Positions 1 through 9,001 of a DNA stretch of 64,000 bases are shown here, piece after piece. The notes under the pieces are model-generated. The model searched no databases and was not told the origin of the DNA. It saw only the letters and a list, made by a program, of their open reading frames with translations. Position 1 is the stretch's first letter; every line of letters starts with the position of its first letter. The position numbers were made by a program, and so were the translations under genes. The stretch is from RBC074 sp964470555 (lineage in GTDB: Bacteria > Acidobacteriota > Blastocatellia > RBC074): the NCBI GenBank assembly GCA_964470555.1, contig CAYYDG010000030.1, forward strand, positions 1 to 64,000. The letters are read 5' to 3'.

Positions 1-277
1 CGCTTGGTTCAAGTTTTGCGGGTATTCCATACAGTGACCTGAAAACCGATCTAGGATCACGAGCGTGCGTCTTGGAATGTTTATGACCGTTGCAATAAGG
101 ACAACACCAGGCCAGTTCATCGGCTGAATTTCCTGCGCCTTGAACTCGCGGTAAGACGTGGTCGCAAACAAACGGGGCTGAGGAAAATTCCGCCGAATGG
201 CGGCAGTATTCGCAACGATTGCGCGCCCGATCCCGGACAATTCGTCGAATGGTACGCGGGATTGCCGGGTCAGCCAT
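1..277 (-). CDS. HNH endonuclease, 3' end beyond the window
   Basis: The reading frame starts at an ATG at 277 and is open to the left edge, giving 92 codons. Visible residues fit a small zinc-supported HNH nuclease: a C22-x2-C25 pair, the Asp39-His40 core of the beta-beta-alpha-metal motif, then a C58/C59-x2-C62 knuckle followed by Asn63 and His65. It starts inside the last codons of the upstream gene (8-bp overlap, 270-277), so the two are probably translationally coupled. Free-standing HNH proteins of this type occur in many Acidobacteria and cyanobacteria; the target is unknown. The C-terminus cannot be judged here. Confidence 0.85.
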   Translation of the reverse strand, partial: MADPAIPRTIRRIVRDRARNRCEYCRHSAEFSSAPFVCDHVLPRVQGAGNSADELAWCCPYCNGHKHSKTHARDPRSVFRSLYGIPAKLEPS

Positions 278-665
278 CTCCGCCGCCTTTCCAACCAATT
301 TCATCCATGATTTGGCGGACAGGTTGGCGACGCAGTCTGGATAATTGAGCCAAAGCTTCGACACGCCGGACGCTGATTTGCTCAGCCTTCCGCGCCAAAT
401 TCAGATACTCCTCTTGCTCCGACGTGGTCAATGTTTGTTGCTCACTTTTTACGAGCAAGCGGTTGAGACGGCGTTTTTCCGTTGTCGATAACGATTCCCT
501 GGTTGCTTCAATCAGCGAGGTTTCCTCTGCTTCGAGATGTCCGTTTCGCCGCTGCTCGATGGCAAGACGCTTTTTGAGTTCGCGCAGTTCATTGGGCGGA
601 AGCTGCTCAATGGCGGCCAACAAACTCTCGACGGTCAATTGAACGGTCATTTGTATTGTTGACAT
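270..665 (-). CDS. small helical protein coupled to an HNH nuclease
   Basis: A 131-residue protein with no recognised catalytic motif. It is charged and predicted mostly helical: a leucine-rich N-terminal segment (about residues 10-36) and a Glu/Arg/Lys-rich middle suggest coiled coil, with a Gly-rich basic C-terminus. Its stop codon overlaps the start of the HNH gene by 8 bp, so the two are cotranscribed and probably stoichiometric. The layout resembles small helical antitoxin or accessory proteins next to nucleases, but nothing in the sequence proves that. I do not recognise a named family. Confidence 0.7.
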   Translation of the reverse strand: MSTIQMTVQLTVESLLAAIEQLPPNELRELKKRLAIEQRRNGHLEAEETSLIEATRESLSTTEKRRLNRLLVKSEQQTLTTSEQEEYLNLARKAEQISVRRVEALAQLSRLRRQPVRQIMDEIGWKGGGDG

Positions 666-713
666 AAGTTACTACCTCTTCTGAAGCCATCGTAAGCGAT
701 CAATTGACCGGCT

Positions 714-1799
714 TCAAACTTTTAATCCTAATCCCAAAACTTCGCGGCAGTATTTGACGCTGCGTTCCAGTTCGGCTTTCTGGAATTCCTGTTCGGCCAG
801 TTTGCGATCTTTATCCGCCGGAGCTTTGAATGGCGCAATCGGTTTTCCGGCTTTGGCCATTGTCGTGAAGCCCAGAAATTCTTTGGCGCGAATGTCGCCG
901 TAATCTTTCCAGAATTCTTCCTGTTTGAACGGGTAAGGCCGAATCGCGCCGGAGATGATTTCCAGTTGCACCGCAACGCCGGGACACAGCGCGGCAAAAC
1001 GATCAAAGTATTTTTGCCAATCCACCTGCCCTTCGCCCATCGCCGTCCAGCCAGCGTTTGCGCCTTCCGCAGTTTCCCAAATCATAGAATCTCGAATTCC
1101 AGTTGTAGCGGCGTATGGCCCCAAAACTTCCAGATTCCGCATCGGGTCTTCCAGCGTCCAGGTGGCGTTGCCGGAATCCAGCGTCGCGCCGACGAAATCG
1201 CGCCCGCACTCTTCGATCAAGTTGGCCAATTGCCACGCTTGCATATCGCCCGCGTGATTTTCGATGGCGATTTTGACGCCGGCATCTAGTGCCTGAGAGC
1301 GAACGGCTTTGCAAACTTTGATCGTGTCTTTCCAACGCGCGGGCAAACCGCCGGGCAGTTTGCGGTCATCCGCCGTGCCTTGGTAACAGCGCGCGACTTT
1401 CGAGCCGAGCGTTTTCGCCACGCGGATTGTCAGCAACAAATGCTCTTCCGCAGTTCCAAAACGCGGGCTGAATGATTTCGCCGAAGGGCAAATGCTGCCC
1501 GTGCCCGCCTGAATTTCAATGCCCAGATCGTCGGCTTTCTTCTTCAAGTCCTTCAGATACTTTTCGTCGTGGCTTTCGTAAACGTCCAGATCGGAAAACA
1601 GCACGGTGTCTACGTTCAACTTGGCGGCGTATTCCAGCAGTTGCGGAGCTTTCCAGCCCATGGCGCGAATCGAAAAATTGTCGAAGCCGAGTTTGATGTT
1701 GCGACGTTTGGTTTGCGAGATGGCGAGCATAGGAACCTCGATGGTCGCTGCGGCAGTCGTTGCTGCCAGCGATTGAATGAATTGGCGACGTGAATTCAT
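714..1799 (-). CDS. Tat-exported sugar phosphate isomerase/epimerase-like TIM-barrel protein
   Basis: A 361-residue protein. The N-terminus carries a twin-arginine-like signal (S-R-R-Q-F-I near residue 3, then an Ala-rich hydrophobic stretch). The rest matches the xylose-isomerase-like TIM barrel (AP endonuclease 2 superfamily): early DNFSIRAMGW, the strand KIAIENHAGD with Glu and His ligand candidates (about residues 178-184), GATLDSGNAT with Asp (about 205), and VAVQLEIISG near the C-terminus. Such proteins typically bind a divalent metal and isomerise or epimerise sugars. The export signal suggests a periplasmic role in carbohydrate degradation; substrate unknown. It is divergent from mutM. 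Confidence 0.8.
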   Translation of the reverse strand: MNSRRQFIQSLAATTAAATIEVPMLAISQTKRRNIKLGFDNFSIRAMGWKAPQLLEYAAKLNVDTVLFSDLDVYESHDEKYLKDLKKKADDLGIEIQAGTGSICPSAKSFSPRFGTAEEHLLLTIRVAKTLGSKVARCYQGTADDRKLPGGLPARWKDTIKVCKAVRSQALDAGVKIAIENHAGDMQAWQLANLIEECGRDFVGATLDSGNATWTLEDPMRNLEVLGPYAATTGIRDSMIWETAEGANAGWTAMGEGQVDWQKYFDRFAALCPGVAVQLEIISGAIRPYPFKQEEFWKDYGDIRAKEFLGFTTMAKAGKPIAPFKAPADKDRKLAEQEFQKAELERSVKYCREVLGLGLKV

Positions 1800-1898
1800 G
1801 GGAACCTCAATTGAAAGTGGATTGGTTTTACGGAAGCCGGTTTATGACACGGAGTCGCTTGATCTGTCCAGATTGCAGAGCTTTGTGGTAAACACTTC

Positions 1899-2732
<834 letters not shown>

Positions 2733-2774
2733 GGTAGAATCGCGGCGATTTTTGACGGCGAAAGGAGAGTAACT

Positions 2775-3386
2775 GTGACTGCATTAGCAAAACGAAAATA
2801 CACTGTCGAAGAATACATTGAATTGCTGAAGAATTCCGACGAACGCTTTGAGTACTTCAATGGTGAAATCTTTTCGATGGCGGCAGGCAAGGTTGCTCAC
2901 GAAGACATTGCGTCAAACCTGATTTACAGCCTGAGAGATAAGCTGAAAGGTCTTAATTACCGAATTGCCGGTGGCAATTTGGCAATTAAGACCGTCAAGG
3001 CCTGGCCGTTTCGGTTGCCTGATGTCAGCGTAGTTTGCGGCGAACGGATAATCGAAGAAATGCAAGGCATTGATATGCTGGTCAATCCGACGTTGATAAT
3101 CGAGGTTTTGTCGCCAACCACGAAAGGGTATGACCAGGACGCGAAGTTTTTGGCTTATCAGGCAATCGAAAGTTTCAAAGAGTATTTGCTCGTTTCTCAA
3201 AACTCCCCGCACGTCATCCAGTATGTTCGTCAACCCAGCGGCAAATGGCTGCGTTCGGACATTATCGGACTTGAGAGCACAGTAGAGTTGGAATCGGTGG
3301 GAGTAACTTTGTCGCTAGGTGAGATTTACTGGATGGTCACATTTCCCGATCCGGAATCGCCAGTTGTTGGTTCGCCGCAAACCTGA
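2775..3386 (+). CDS. Uma2-family (DUF820) putative endonuclease
   Basis: A 203-residue protein of the Uma2/DUF820 family, a restriction-endonuclease-like PD-(D/E)XK fold abundant in cyanobacteria and Acidobacteria. Visible motifs are the N-terminal YTVEEYIEL and ERFEYFNGEIF region, LPDVSVVCGE with the first catalytic Asp, IIEVLSPTT with the acidic residue of strand 3, and KFLAYQ with the lysine. The upstream AAAGGAGAG near 2760-2768 is a good ribosome binding site. The biological role of Uma2 proteins is unresolved. It is the first of three divergent members in this window. Confidence 0.88.
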   Translation: MTALAKRKYTVEEYIELLKNSDERFEYFNGEIFSMAAGKVAHEDIASNLIYSLRDKLKGLNYRIAGGNLAIKTVKAWPFRLPDVSVVCGERIIEEMQGIDMLVNPTLIIEVLSPTTKGYDQDAKFLAYQAIESFKEYLLVSQNSPHVIQYVRQPSGKWLRSDIIGLESTVELESVGVTLSLGEIYWMVTFPDPESPVVGSPQT

Positions 3387-3491
3387 TGAGAACAGTTGTT
3401 CACAGTTTCCTATGCAGCTTATGATTGTCCCCGTTCAAGCGGTGGGAACAAATTCAGAACAAAACTTTCGAGGTCGTCGTCTGTTGCTGGC

Positions 3492-5132
3492 ATGAAAAAT
3501 CGCCCCTCTTCGCATTTGTTGTTGCTGGTTTTGCTGGTGGTGTTGGACGCACTGGCGTATCTGGCCATTTACCGGGCCGGTGTCGCGCGCGGATTTTCGC
3601 CGTCGGTGTTGCTGGCATGCCGCGATCTGGCGTTGTTTTTGCCGATTTTTTTCGTCTTCATCTGGCTGGCGCGACGGCACAAATACGCGGGCGATCTGAC
3701 CTTGTTTACCGTTGCCATTCTGCTCTTCAGCATAGGTCAGTTCACGCAATATCGTTTGTTCACCGACCCCGAATACGCCGCCGGAAATCGCGCCGAAGTC
3801 CGGCAGGCGCGGCTGGCCAAAGCCCGCGTGCAGCAATACAAAAGCATCAATCAGTTTTACGACGCCGAAAAGAAAAAAGCTCTGTTCGGCGATCCGAACT
3901 TTCAATTGCAAACGACGGCGCCCGCCGACACCAATGCGCCGCAATACTGGACGCTCAGCCGAATTTTCACTTCGACTTCGACTTTGATTCCGCTGATGGC
4001 CTTTGTCGGTTTTGCGCTGGCCTTTGCTTTCATACGCCGCGATGATGTTTTACTGCTGTTGCAACGAAACAGTTTTCTGATTGGATTGCTGACGACGCTG
4101 CCGTTCGCTTTTATCGCCATTTTTCTTTCGGAACGCGGAAAGTCGCTGGGCAATACGACGCCGTGGGAACCGGTGAAAATCACCTTTTTGCTGAGTTACG
4201 CGGGGATTCTGGCCGACCATTATCGCAATCTGTCGCGGACTCATTGGGGCATTCCGCCATGGCGATTCGTGCTGCCGTTTTTGCTGGTGGCGGCGTTGCC
4301 GATTGTGCCGTTCTTTGCCTTGCAGGATTTCGGGCAGATGCTGGTTTTTCTGGGCGCGTATGTCACGTTGTATGTCGTCGCCGTGCGCCGATTGCCGCAA
4401 GTGACGATTGCAATCGGATTGATGGCGGCGCTGCTCGTCGTTTCGATTTTTGCCGCTGGCGTATACAACACCGTCGTCAATGTCTTCACAGACGGCGCGG
4501 AAGTCGGCACAGTTCAACGAGTCAAAAACGTCGTCAGCGAAGGCGTGCCGGATCGCATCAAACAACGATTTTATTTGTGGCGTTATGGCGGCATCGCGCC
4601 TGATACCGAAGAGCACGAATGGTGGGCGAAAGAGAAAGATCGCATCCCCGGCAACACAGACGAAGAAAGGTGGTACAACAAATACGCTTTTCAACCTTTG
4701 CAGGCCCTGTTCGGCATCAGCGACGGACGGTTGTTCGGCGCAGGCCTTGGCAAAGGGCATCCTGAAACTGTGCCGATTGCCGATTCGGATTTCATTTATG
4801 CCGTCGTCGCCGAAGAGATGGGAATTGTGGGCGGAGCGATCATCATTTTCGCCTTCATCATCATTGTCGTTGCCGGAATGCGCACAGCCATCGAAGCCCG
4901 CGATATGTTCACCAAACTGATTGCCGCCGGCATCACTGCGTTTCTTGGTTTTCAGGCCATAGTCAATATCGGCGGCGTGTTGAGAATGTTGCCGATGACC
5001 GGCATCACCTTGCCTTTCATCAGCCACGGCGGCTGGTCGTTGATTACCAGCTTTTTTATGTTGGGAATGCTGATGGCGATTTCACACAGGAACAATGTAG
5101 TCGGGAGTCGGGAGTCGGGAGTCGGGAGTTAA
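3492..5132 (+). CDS. SEDS-family peptidoglycan polymerase (RodA/FtsW/SpoVE)
   Basis: A polytopic membrane protein, 546 residues from the ATG at 3492; the frame is open upstream to 3396, but the preceding residues are not membrane-like. About ten hydrophobic segments and the late motif FGAGLGKGHPETVP followed by DSDFIYAVVAEEMG (about 448-475) are typical of SEDS glycosyltransferases, which polymerise lipid II with a class B PBP. Loops are longer than in enteric RodA, with charged insertions near residues 95-145 and 345-400. The last residues are encoded by a TCGGGAG tandem repeat. The next gene is a PP2C phosphatase, as with actinobacterial rodA/pstP. No PBP gene is adjacent. No strong ribosome binding site precedes the chosen start. 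Confidence 0.88.
   Translation: MKNRPSSHLLLLVLLVVLDALAYLAIYRAGVARGFSPSVLLACRDLALFLPIFFVFIWLARRHKYAGDLTLFTVAILLFSIGQFTQYRLFTDPEYAAGNRAEVRQARLAKARVQQYKSINQFYDAEKKKALFGDPNFQLQTTAPADTNAPQYWTLSRIFTSTSTLIPLMAFVGFALAFAFIRRDDVLLLLQRNSFLIGLLTTLPFAFIAIFLSERGKSLGNTTPWEPVKITFLLSYAGILADHYRNLSRTHWGIPPWRFVLPFLLVAALPIVPFFALQDFGQMLVFLGAYVTLYVVAVRRLPQVTIAIGLMAALLVVSIFAAGVYNTVVNVFTDGAEVGTVQRVKNVVSEGVPDRIKQRFYLWRYGGIAPDTEEHEWWAKEKDRIPGNTDEERWYNKYAFQPLQALFGISDGRLFGAGLGKGHPETVPIADSDFIYAVVAEEMGIVGGAIIIFAFIIIVVAGMRTAIEARDMFTKLIAAGITAFLGFQAIVNIGGVLRMLPMTGITLPFISHGGWSLITSFFMLGMLMAISHRNNVVGSRESGVGS
5101..5128 (+). repeat. TCGGGAG x4 heptanucleotide tandem repeat at a gene end
   Basis: Four exact copies of the 7-bp unit TCGGGAG form the 3' end of the SEDS coding sequence and specify its Ser/Arg/Glu/Gly tail. 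The following 46 bp (5133-5178) continue as degenerate CCGACTACTG/CTACTGACTT sequence up to the PP2C gene. Similar degenerate sequence lies at 13909-13982. Heptamer repeats of this style resemble the short tandemly repeated sequences known from filamentous cyanobacteria; the comparison is from memory. Confidence 0.85.
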
Positions 5133-5178
5133 TTCAGTTACCGACTACTGTCTACTGACTTCCGACTACTCTCAGAAA

Positions 5179-6741
5179 ATGAAAGTTACCGTCGGACAAA
5201 TCACGGATAAAGGCTTGAAGCGCCAGGCGAACGAAGACAATCTGCTGGCGTTGCCCAGCCGAGGTGTGTTCATTGTCGCCGATGGCGTGGGCGGACGACG
5301 TGGAGGCCAGACTGCCAGTCGCACGGTTGCCGAAGTGTTTGAAAAGGTTTTCACCGGGCCGCAGCCGCTGTCGAACAGCGATTTGCCGATGGAGGATTTG
5401 CGGCGACTGGTTCACGAAACGATTGATCTCTGCAACCAGAAAATCTACACCGAAGCCGAGATGAATCAGGAACTGGACGGAATGGCGACGACGTTGGCGA
5501 TGGCGGCGGTCAGGGAAAATCGCGCGATTGTCGCGCACGTTGGCGACAGTCGCGTCTATCGCTGCGACGCCCGCGGATTGGTGCGATTGACCGAAGATCA
5601 CAGTGAAGTCAACGAAGCCGTCCGTCAGGGATGGATGACGGCGGAGCAAGCCGAAGTTCATCCGCGCCGCAACGTCATCAGCCGAGCCATTGGCGCCGAT
5701 TCGGAAGTCGAACCGGAAATCATCGAAATCGAAGTGGACGAAACCACAACGCTGTTGTTGTGCAGCGACGGCATTACGCGCCACATCCGCGATGAGCAGT
5801 TGGAACGGTTGTTGAGAAGCGGCCACCATCCGCAATCCGTTTGTGACACGATGAAACAGCTTTGTTATGAAGCAGGCGCGGAAGACAACCTGACCGCCAT
5901 CGTCGTGGATTTCGGCGAACGCGGCTACATCATTGACGAACAGACCCGCCCGGCAGTTCGCTCGAATTCAGAGGCTTCGAACGCCGACACGCCGCGAAAG
6001 AAAATCGAAATCGTTTTGAATGAACCGGAGCCGAAAGCTCCGTCTGTGCAGGAAGTCGAACCACAGAAAGTCGAAGAAGTTCCTGCCGAAGCTCCTGTTG
6101 CAGAACCTGCGCCTGCAAACGCGGCTCCAATGCCTGAACCGCCGTCTGTTCCGCAGCGTACACGGAAACAGCGGGAAATAAACATCGCGCCGACAAATGA
6201 AGTCGAGCAGAAAGTAGAGATGTCGAAATTTATGAGAATGAGTGTTTTGATCGTCACATTGCTGGCCGGATTTATCCTCGGCGGATTGTTTGGCGGCCCG
6301 TTGCAGCAACTGGTCAACCGCGCGGGCGGCCCGCTGGCCGAAGAGCAACCGCGCGTGTTGCGTTGGACGCCGAAGGATGCTGGCGTGGCTTCAGCGCTCG
6401 CGCTGTTGAACGAAGGACGAATAGAAGATTCGCGCGCTCAGTTGAATGAAATCCTGTCACGCGCGCCGGACAATGCCGAAGCTCATTTCTGTTTTGGTCG
6501 GTTGTATTTCAACGAAAAGAAATTCGAGGAAGCGATCAACCATTTCAAACAAGCAGCCAACAACAACCAGGATTTGGATGAAGGGTGGGTGTTCATTGCA
6601 ATGGCGTATCTGCAAATCGGTCAAGCGCGAAACGCGGCGGACAGTTTGCAGAAGTTGATCACCCCCACTGCCGCTTCGCCTGCGCCGACTGCTCCGGCGG
6701 CGAATGCTGCGCCGACTCCGACAGTAAAGGCGGTTGGTTAA
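5179..6741 (+). CDS. PP2C-type Ser/Thr phosphatase with transmembrane segment and TPR tail
   Basis: A 520-residue PstP-like phosphatase. Residues 1-250 hold the PP2C domain with its metal-binding aspartates: QANEDN, FIVADGVGG, VAHVGDSRVY, LLLCSDGI and GAEDNLTAIVVDF. A Pro/Glu/Ala-rich linker (about 265-340) leads to one transmembrane helix (about 352-375) and an extracytoplasmic TPR-like region (about 400-505) ending in an Ala/Pro-rich tail. It should dephosphorylate proteins phosphorylated by the kinase encoded next. A membrane anchor after the catalytic domain also occurs in mycobacterial PstP, but a TPR ectodomain is unusual there. Confidence 0.92.
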   Translation: MKVTVGQITDKGLKRQANEDNLLALPSRGVFIVADGVGGRRGGQTASRTVAEVFEKVFTGPQPLSNSDLPMEDLRRLVHETIDLCNQKIYTEAEMNQELDGMATTLAMAAVRENRAIVAHVGDSRVYRCDARGLVRLTEDHSEVNEAVRQGWMTAEQAEVHPRRNVISRAIGADSEVEPEIIEIEVDETTTLLLCSDGITRHIRDEQLERLLRSGHHPQSVCDTMKQLCYEAGAEDNLTAIVVDFGERGYIIDEQTRPAVRSNSEASNADTPRKKIEIVLNEPEPKAPSVQEVEPQKVEEVPAEAPVAEPAPANAAPMPEPPSVPQRTRKQREINIAPTNEVEQKVEMSKFMRMSVLIVTLLAGFILGGLFGGPLQQLVNRAGGPLAEEQPRVLRWTPKDAGVASALALLNEGRIEDSRAQLNEILSRAPDNAEAHFCFGRLYFNEKKFEEAINHFKQAANNNQDLDEGWVFIAMAYLQIGQARNAADSLQKLITPTAASPAPTAPAANAAPTPTVKAVG

Positions 6742-6842
6742 TACCGACTGGGCGACCAGGCGACACAGTGACTGGGCGAACCGATTCAGGGTTTTCTCTA
6801 CGTCTCTTTGTCTCCCCGTCCCCCAGTCTCTCAATCGCGATT

Positions 6843-8510
6843 ATGCCTGATTTGAAACTGGAACATAGTTTGGTGGATGGCCGCTACGAAGTGTATGAGC
6901 GGTTGACTCGCGGCAGTTACGCGGAGATTTTTGTCGCGTATGACCGTGCGGTCAGCCGTGCCCCGGTCGTCATCAAAGCCTTGAACACCAGTTTGCAGGG
7001 CACTCCCGATCCAGACCTGGAACGCACGCTGGTCGAAAATTTCCAGAACGAAGCCGTCGCCTTGGACACGGTTCGGCATCCGCACGTGATATTACGGCTG
7101 GGACACGGCACGGCGGCGGATTTACGCGGCGTGCCGTTTCATTATCTGGTGCTGGAATACATGCCCGGCGGCGATCTGCTTGAGCTTTGTCGCCATCGTC
7201 CTGACCGGGCGTTGTTGTTGGACGAAGCGCTGTCTTATTTTCATCAGGTGTGCGAAGCGCTGGCTTTCGCGCACAGCAAAGGCATCATTCACCGCGATCT
7301 GAAGCCGAACAACTTTTTGCTCAGCGCCGACAAACGCACATTGAAAGTCGCCGATTTCGGCGTCGCCAAAATCACCACTGGCGAATCCACTGAAATTACA
7401 CGCGTCGGCGCGGATGTTTACGCTCCGCCCGAACACAATCCCAACGAGGCCACAGGCGAATTGCAAAAACTGACCACGGCGGCGGATGTGTATTCGCTGG
7501 CCAAAAGTTTTTACACCGTGGTTTGCGGACGCGCGCCGAGTCAGTTTCGTTGCGATCCGATCACGTCGTTGCCGCCCAATTTGGAAAGCAAGCCGTGGGG
7601 AGCTGCCTTGTTGAAAGTTCTGCAAAAGGCGACCGATGACGATCCGAAAGCGCGTTACGCCACCGTTGCGGAATTCTGGCACGAACTGGCGCAAGTCGCC
7701 GCGCTCAATCCGACGGTGAACATCAACGAACTTCCCGACGAAGAAACCATCGTCAAGCCGCGGCAAAAATTCGATACAGGCGCGTTTCCGGCCAAACCTG
7801 TCCAGCCGGATTTCGACCCGACTCCGGCGACTTCGCAATTGCAGGAAGTCGTATCGTCTGCTTTGCCTGTGCATGTGGAAGCGACAATTCCGAACCTGGA
7901 AGCCAGGGCGACCGAACCGGTCGTCAAAGAACCGGCAGCGACTTTGCCAAAGGTCGAACCGTCGCCGGTTGCGCCGATTCGCAATGATCGTCCGGGCAAA
8001 ATCTTCATCGAATTGCAGCCGCAAAAAGCGACGCCGATTCCACCGATGCCTGCGCCTTCTTCTGCGGCGCAAGCTCCGGTGATTGCCAAACCGGGACAAT
8101 CCAAAGCTCCGGCGAAAGCCGCGGCCAAACGTCCGCCGAAGATTGCCAACAGGTTTTCGGAAAACATTCGTCGTCGCGTCTTTCTTGCGTTTATGGGAGC
8201 GGCGTTCATTGGCTTGCTGGTCAGCATTTTCAACATCTTCAAAGGCGGCCAGATGGGATCGCCCCGCGAAATCGAAGTGATGGCGGCGGCGTTGTATGTT
8301 CGCAGCGGCCCGGGGGATAGATTCAAACCTTTTGGCAAGATCGCCCAAACAACACGGCATCGTGTGATTCAGGAAAATGAACAAGGCTGGATGCAGATTG
8401 AAGTCAGCCAATGGATGGAACGAGAACTGGACACATCCCTGGATGTACGACAGGGGTGGGTTTATGGAAAATCGGATTATGTTCGTGTAGTCTCGCGCCG
8501 CTGGTGGTGA
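6843..8510 (+). CDS. transmembrane Ser/Thr protein kinase with SH3-like ectodomain
   Basis: The start is the ATG at 6843 (555 residues); the frame is open to 6585, but that part overlaps the phosphatase gene. The kinase domain begins near residue 13. The ATP lysine is in VVIKAL, the catalytic loop is HRDLKPNN (about 151-158) and the metal motif is ADFGVAK. The glycine loop is RGSYAEIF, lacking the usual third glycine. A Pro/Ala-rich linker precedes a transmembrane helix (about 446-466), then a bacterial SH3-like domain with AAALYVRSGPGDRF (about 480-495), a type often binding cell-wall peptides. It is probably a PknB analogue sensing the envelope. The FHA protein downstream is the expected phosphoprotein reader. 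Confidence 0.92.
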   Translation: MPDLKLEHSLVDGRYEVYERLTRGSYAEIFVAYDRAVSRAPVVIKALNTSLQGTPDPDLERTLVENFQNEAVALDTVRHPHVILRLGHGTAADLRGVPFHYLVLEYMPGGDLLELCRHRPDRALLLDEALSYFHQVCEALAFAHSKGIIHRDLKPNNFLLSADKRTLKVADFGVAKITTGESTEITRVGADVYAPPEHNPNEATGELQKLTTAADVYSLAKSFYTVVCGRAPSQFRCDPITSLPPNLESKPWGAALLKVLQKATDDDPKARYATVAEFWHELAQVAALNPTVNINELPDEETIVKPRQKFDTGAFPAKPVQPDFDPTPATSQLQEVVSSALPVHVEATIPNLEARATEPVVKEPAATLPKVEPSPVAPIRNDRPGKIFIELQPQKATPIPPMPAPSSAAQAPVIAKPGQSKAPAKAAAKRPPKIANRFSENIRRRVFLAFMGAAFIGLLVSIFNIFKGGQMGSPREIEVMAAALYVRSGPGDRFKPFGKIAQTTRHRVIQENEQGWMQIEVSQWMERELDTSLDVRQGWVYGKSDYVRVVSRRWW

Positions 8511-8522
8511 GAAGGTCTTTTC

Positions 8523-8974
8523 GACAGGATTTACAGGATTGTTCAGGATTAGGGATAAAGATGGAAGACGATCCCATTACTGAAATAATCATCGGGTGTG
8601 CTTACGAAGTGCATAACAAACTTGGATCAGGTTTCCTGGAAAAGGTGTATGAAAACGCGATGCGAATTGAATTGGAACGGCACGGGTTAAAAGTGCTTCA
8701 GCAAGAGCCGATCAAAGTTTGGTATGGCGAACAAGTTGTGGGAGATTACCAAGCTGATTTATGGGTTGAAGATCGAATAATTGTGGAGTTGAAGGCTAAC
8801 CTCTCTTTAAGCAAAGAGAACGAGTTGCAACTGGTCAATTACCTGACAGCGACAAAAGTTGACTCAGGCTTACTCATCAACTTTGGTTCTTCGGTTCAGG
8901 TGAAACGAAAGTATCGAGAGTACAAACCTGCTCAACCAAACAAAACAATCCTGAAAAATCTTGTAAATCCTGTC
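8523..8974. mobile_element. candidate mobile unit: GxxExxY gene between 28-bp inverted repeats
   Basis: The 28 bases at 8523-8550 and the reverse complement of 8947-8974 agree at 26 of 28 positions (core GACAGGATTTACA then GATT and TTCAGGATT). They bracket the GxxExxY gene exactly: its ATG lies 10 bp after the left repeat and its last dozen codons run through the right repeat. The unit sits between the kinase stop (8510) and the FHA start (9002), interrupting an otherwise compact signalling cluster. No transposase is encoded, so if mobile it is non-autonomous. Each arm also contains internal near-repeats of AGGATT. Confidence 0.6.
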
Positions 8975-8995
8975 TACTCCCCGACAAAGAGGTAG
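8561..8995 (+). CDS. GxxExxY protein
   Basis: The start is the ATG at 8561 (144 residues); the frame is open to 8411, but that stretch overlaps the kinase and the repeat arm. The family motif is G24-x2-E27-x2-Y30. Later, the DLWVEDRIIVELKA segment resembles the PD-(D/E)XK nuclease core (Asp, Glu-x-Lys). Family length is usually about 125-140 residues. The function is unknown. The C-terminal residues are encoded by the right inverted-repeat arm, so the protein end may have been acquired from the repeat. It seems unrelated in function to the kinase and FHA neighbours. Confidence 0.9.
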   Translation: MEDDPITEIIIGCAYEVHNKLGSGFLEKVYENAMRIELERHGLKVLQQEPIKVWYGEQVVGDYQADLWVEDRIIVELKANLSLSKENELQLVNYLTATKVDSGLLINFGSSVQVKRKYREYKPAQPNKTILKNLVNPVYSPTKR

Positions 8996-9001
8996 AGTGC
9001 A

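Noticed and set aside
4050..5027. Long antisense frame across the SEDS gene
   Set aside because: It is a shadow produced by codon bias; product is Gln/His/Arg-rich and has no start signal.
7122..8411. Long antisense frame of over 400 codons across the kinase gene
   Set aside because: Arg/Phe-rich shadow of the kinase frame; the sense strand has all kinase motifs.
8411..8560. Upstream extension of the GxxExxY protein
   Set aside because: It overlaps the kinase end and the repeat arm; the ATG at 8561 gives normal family length.
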